Origin: a virus
Virus record (IMG/VR): IMGVR_UViG_3300032282_003082
Location: 1 to 26,695 of that record
DNA length: 26,695 nucleotides
Strand: one strand, 5' to 3'
Below are positions 23,811 through 26,695 of the stretch, piece after piece. The notes under the pieces are model-generated. The model was not told the origin of the DNA, did not search any database, and saw only the letters and a program-made list of their open reading frames with translations. Position 1 is the first letter of the stretch. The number at the start of each line of letters is the position of its first letter. The position numbers and the translations under genes were made by a program.

Positions 23811-26408
23811 ATTAAAAAGTTATTACGCATAGTTTTAGTACTATCCCTAGCCCTCTTACCCCTTATCGTAGGCATAGATAAAGCCCACGCAGCAGAAGGT
23901 TTAACTGCTCAAGTCTATAACGTTTTGGGACAAAACAACGCTCCTTATATACCAGAGGGAGCTTCTCCTATACTAACTACTAATGTTCCTAATATTGATT
24001 TTCAATGGGGTAGCGGGAATGTTTCTGGCACAAATCGCTGGGATGATGTAATTGTCAGATATACAGGGTCAATCATTAGCAATACTACCCAAGATATTTC
24101 ATTTTTAGCAACAGCAGATGATGGAACAAAGCTCTACCTTGATGGTGTTTTAATAACAAATGATTGGCGGGATAAAGGTGGCGGAGGAACACTATCTTCC
24201 CCAGTATCTTTTACAGCAGGAGTTCCTAAAACCATAGAATTAATGTATTATGAAAATGGTGGAGGAGCATGGGTTCGGCTTTCGTGGGATCAATCTGGAT
24301 CAATGCAAGTTATTCCAGCAGAAGCCTTTACATCAGTAGCAGCTCCAATAGTAAAAACTATAGGTCCACCAAGAAATCTTACCGTAGTAGATAATGCAAC
24401 AAAAACAATATTAACTTGGGAAGCCCCTAATACTGGCAATACTCAGCCAGAAAGATATGCTATTTCTTTTAGCGCAGACAGCGGTGGCTGGGGTATAGCA
24501 ACTGGAAATGTTGGAGATGCTAATGCTCTCAATACAACCATAACCATTAATCATTCAATATTAGAACAGCTAAAACCAAGTGGAACTGTTTGGACATTTT
24601 CTATTAGATCTGATAATGATACAGAGCACTTATATTCTGATACATCAAACCAAGTAGCATTAAAAATTGGATTAACTCAAGAAGAAAAAGATGCTCAGGC
24701 AGCTGCTGCATTAGCAGCACAACAAGAATTAGATAGACAAGCAGCAGCAAACACTGCAGTTACTAATTATGAGAATCAACCAATAAGAACTTTATCAGAA
24801 GTGTCTATTGCAGAAGACTTAAAATTATTAGCTGATACTGCAACGGCAACTATTTTAAATCAAAATGTAAAGGTAACTTTACAATCAAGGATTGATGCAA
24901 GGGTATCAATAGTTTCTGCAGCAAAATCATTATTAATACAAGCAAAACTTGAAGCAGAAGCTGCAGCAAAATTAGCAGCAGAAAGAGAAGCAGCCAGAAT
25001 TGCTGCAGAACAAGAATCTGCTAGGCAAGCTGCTATTATCGCTGAAGCAGCAAGAGTAGAGGCTGCAAGGCAAGCAGCAATTGCTGAAGCAAATAGAATT
25101 GAAGCAGAAAGACAAGCTGCAATAGCAGAGGCTAACCGCATTGCTGCAGAAAAAGAAGCTGCTAGACAAGCAGCAATAATTGCAGAACAATATAGATTAG
25201 CAGAGATAGCAAGACAGGCCGCAATTAAAGCAGAACAAGATAGAATTGCTGCAGAAATAGTAGCACAAAAAGCAGAAGCAGATCGTTTGGCTGCAGAAGA
25301 AAGAGCAAGAATACAAGCAGAGATTGATGCAAAAGCAGAAGCAGATCGCATTGCTGCTGAAAAAGCAATAGCAGACGCCAAAGCAGCAGAAGAAAAAGCA
25401 GCAGCAGAAGCAAAGGCTGCAGAAGAAGCAAGGATTGCTGCAGAGCAAGCAGCCAAAGAAGCAGAAGCAGCACGACTAAAGGCTGAAGAAGAGGCAAGAA
25501 TTCAGGCAGAAAAAGATGCTAAGGCCAAGGCTGATGCTGAAAAAGCAGAGGCAGATAGATTAAAAGCAGAAGCTGACGCAAAAGCCAAGGCAGAAGAAGA
25601 TGCAAGACTTGAAGCAATAAAGAAAGCAGATGAAGAAGCAAGAGCAAAGGCTGAAGCAGATAGACTTGCACAAATTGCTAAAGATAAAGCAGCAGCAGAA
25701 GCCAGAATAGCAGCAGAGCAAAAGGCTAAAGAGGCAGAGGCTGCTCGTTTAAAGGCAGAAGCAGATAGAAAAATTGCTGAAGAGAAGGCTTTAAATGATG
25801 GAAAGATTACCAAAGAAGATGCTAAAAAGGTTTTAGATAATATTAATGCAGATGGCAAAGTGACTCAAGAAGAAGTTAAAAATATTGTTGACGCAATTAA
25901 AAAATCAGATTCTCCATTAACTGTTGAGCAAAAAGATTTAATCGCAACAGTAGTTGTTGCAGCAGCAATATCTTCTGGAGAAAATGTTACAGCAGCACAG
26001 ATTCAAGATGCTGGAATTCAATACAAAGATCTTCCAGCCTCAACACCAGTTGAGGTTCGCACATCTGAAAGTGGAGAAGCCCTTGTTATTACTGCTGAGG
26101 TAGCAGCAAATGTAGAACTAGTTACAGATGCTGGAGCATTATTAGAAGCAGCCTTTACAGATCCAGGAGCAGCACTTGCTGCAATTGGAAGCATTGGTGC
26201 AGATATGACTGAAGGCGAAAGAAAAGAAGCAACAGATATGGTTGTTGCAACAGTTGTGGCAGCGGGAGCAGCAATGAATGCTGTAGGCGCTGCAGCAGGA
26301 TCTACTGGAGGATCATCTGGAGGCTCTCGTTCAGGCGGGGGTAATTCTGGAGGATCAGGTGGAGGAGGAGCCTCTGGCAATTCCAAGGGAGTAAGGAGAA
26401 GACCATGA
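23811..26408 (+). CDS. Secreted PA14-Fn3-coiled-coil protein, probable ATT start
   Basis: An ~865-aa exported protein. The frame stays open upstream of the first standard start (TTG 23925) and encodes a textbook signal peptide (KKLLRIVLVLSLALLPLIVG, cleavage after A-H-A near residue 27). The only fitting initiator is ATT at 23811, 5 nt after GGGGGAG; TAA at 23796 closes the frame. The order is PA14 domain (~29-175; FLATADDGTKLYLDG, WVRLSWDQSG), Fn3-like domain (~180-285; PPRNLTVVDNATKTILTWEAP), a ~375-residue Ala/Glu/Lys coiled coil with imperfect repeats, an EF-hand-like loop (N-x-N-x-D-G-x-V-x-x-x-E, near residue 677), an Ala-rich domain, then a Gly/Ser tail ending in R-R-R-P. PA14 domains often bind sugars, so a cell-surface or lysis-stage adhesin is possible. 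Confidence 0.75.
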   Translation: MKKLLRIVLVLSLALLPLIVGIDKAHAAEGLTAQVYNVLGQNNAPYIPEGASPILTTNVPNIDFQWGSGNVSGTNRWDDVIVRYTGSIISNTTQDISFLATADDGTKLYLDGVLITNDWRDKGGGGTLSSPVSFTAGVPKTIELMYYENGGGAWVRLSWDQSGSMQVIPAEAFTSVAAPIVKTIGPPRNLTVVDNATKTILTWEAPNTGNTQPERYAISFSADSGGWGIATGNVGDANALNTTITINHSILEQLKPSGTVWTFSIRSDNDTEHLYSDTSNQVALKIGLTQEEKDAQAAAALAAQQELDRQAAANTAVTNYENQPIRTLSEVSIAEDLKLLADTATATILNQNVKVTLQSRIDARVSIVSAAKSLLIQAKLEAEAAAKLAAEREAARIAAEQESARQAAIIAEAARVEAARQAAIAEANRIEAERQAAIAEANRIAAEKEAARQAAIIAEQYRLAEIARQAAIKAEQDRIAAEIVAQKAEADRLAAEERARIQAEIDAKAEADRIAAEKAIADAKAAEEKAAAEAKAAEEARIAAEQAAKEAEAARLKAEEEARIQAEKDAKAKADAEKAEADRLKAEADAKAKAEEDARLEAIKKADEEARAKAEADRLAQIAKDKAAAEARIAAEQKAKEAEAARLKAEADRKIAEEKALNDGKITKEDAKKVLDNINADGKVTQEEVKNIVDAIKKSDSPLTVEQKDLIATVVVAAAISSGENVTAAQIQDAGIQYKDLPASTPVEVRTSESGEALVITAEVAANVELVTDAGALLEAAFTDPGAALAAIGSIGADMTEGERKEATDMVVATVVAAGAAMNAVGAAAGSTGGSSGGSRSGGGNSGGSGGGGASGNSKGVRRRP

Positions 26409-26575
26409 TGAAAGTAATAAAAGATATGATAGATCAATTGTGGACACTTTTGGGTATGTTTATTGCCTGGGTAGTCCTTGATGGCTCTGCAAAAACTATA
26501 GTCGGCTATGCAATTATAGGTACATTAATTGCATGGGCAATAACCTATCCAATTAGAAATAGAGATGATGAGTAA
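26405..26575 (+). CDS. Small two-TM membrane protein, holin-like
   Basis: A 56-aa protein with two hydrophobic segments (~residues 12-26 and 31-49) joined by a short DGSAK turn. Its N-terminus is short and charged and its C-terminus polar (RNRDDE). This is the layout of small class II holins, but many membrane peptides share it. It starts at ATG 26405 (or 26408), with AGGAG upstream, overlapping the PA14 gene stop by 4 nt, so the two are translationally coupled. Holin function is inferred from topology and position; no endolysin is visible in the window. Confidence 0.55.
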   Translation: MMKVIKDMIDQLWTLLGMFIAWVVLDGSAKTIVGYAIIGTLIAWAITYPIRNRDDE

Positions 26576-26695
26576 TGAAAGATAAATTAATGTGGGTAAT
26601 TACCCTAGGTATTTTAGGTTTCATTGGGCTTGTAGTGATTGGAGAATATGCTTCAATGCTATTACAACAGTCTACAACAGGTGAAAAATTTGGAA
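26575..26695 (+). CDS. Membrane protein, N-terminal part only
   Basis: The frame is open to the window end, so this gene is incomplete (40 codons visible). It begins MKDKLMWVITLGILGFIGLV, a single N-terminal hydrophobic segment at residues ~6-24, then a polar stretch. It starts at an ATG overlapping the previous stop by one base (TAATG). It could be a second holin, a spanin-like protein or an anchored effector; the missing C-terminus decides. Confidence 0.5.
   Translation, partial: MKDKLMWVITLGILGFIGLVVIGEYASMLLQQSTTGEKFG

Noticed and set aside
24860-25858. Several long minus-strand frames in the coiled-coil region, up to 198 aa
   Set aside because: They are antisense to repetitive GCA/GAA-rich coding DNA, give low-complexity Ser/Ala/Cys/Leu proteins and have no ribosome sites. 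Stop codons are simply rare in this composition.
23925-26408. TTG 23925 as the start of the PA14 protein
   Set aside because: It cuts into the PA14 domain and drops a clear signal peptide encoded in frame just upstream.
26018-26437. Minus-strand frame of 139 aa with a Pro-rich start
   Set aside because: It is the mirror of the Gly/Ser-rich tail codons of the PA14 gene, with no independent start signals.
1-26695. tRNA genes, integrase, transposase, attachment sites
   Set aside because: No cloverleaf-like sequence, recombinase motif or flanking direct repeat was recognised by eye. A tRNAscan or repeat search could still find something short.

Overview
The window is a piece of an AT-rich tailed-phage (Caudoviricetes) genome, roughly one-third G+C by eye. 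Every gene I can support is on the + strand, packed with 1-23 nt overlaps. The host is probably a low-GC planktonic actinobacterium, of the acI/Nanopelagicales type. That host call is inference. It rests on leaderless-type promoters (a -10 hexamer 5-6 nt before an ATG with no Shine-Dalgarno), frequent GTG/TTG starts, an actinophage-like gene set, and a phage-borne secreted Ala/Thr/Val-rich surface protein that looks like a host cell-envelope protein. No integrase, tRNA, rRNA, CRISPR array or transposon was seen, so nothing marks this as an integrated prophage.

Layout. (1) About 1-6.9 kb is the end of the tail/adhesion module: a 1420-aa minor tail protein with a jelly-roll domain, then four smaller virion or fibre proteins with beta-rich, carbohydrate-binding-like or Fn3-like character. 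(2) 6.9-8.1 kb holds small genes: a zinc ribbon, a MerR-type helix-turn-helix protein and two short conserved-looking proteins. (3) 8.1-18.2 kb is a nearly complete replication-recombination module: DnaB-type helicase, DnaG-type primase, gp32-like ssDNA-binding protein, bacterial-type DNA polymerase III alpha with an apparently intact PHP site, MazG-like pyrophosphohydrolase, RecA/UvsX recombinase, a small PD-(D/E)XK candidate, a Cas4-like Fe-S nuclease and a RuvC-like resolvase, with small zinc-finger proteins between them. (4) 18.2-21.9 kb has unknown proteins, a 50-aa HTH protein, a 40-aa membrane peptide, a DUF3310 protein, a probable small terminase and the large terminase.

(5) 21.9 kb to the end is an accessory island of a different character. 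A signal-peptide-bearing Ala-rich surface protein sits between its own consensus-like promoter and a strong intrinsic terminator, which is the layout of a phage moron. It is followed by a cupin/JmjC-like protein with a leaderless promoter. Next is an ~865-aa secreted PA14-Fn3-coiled-coil-EF-hand-like-Gly-tail protein that appears to start at a non-canonical ATT codon. Two small membrane proteins follow, the last cut by the window edge. This island is the most novel part of the window.

How the genes fit together: the phage brings its own replisome and recombination set and depends less on host replication. Genes are arranged in translationally coupled strings. A few internal promoters, most with an extended -10 of the form TGn-TAnnnT, restart transcription at module boundaries. 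The island probably acts at the host surface or at lysis; that is inference.
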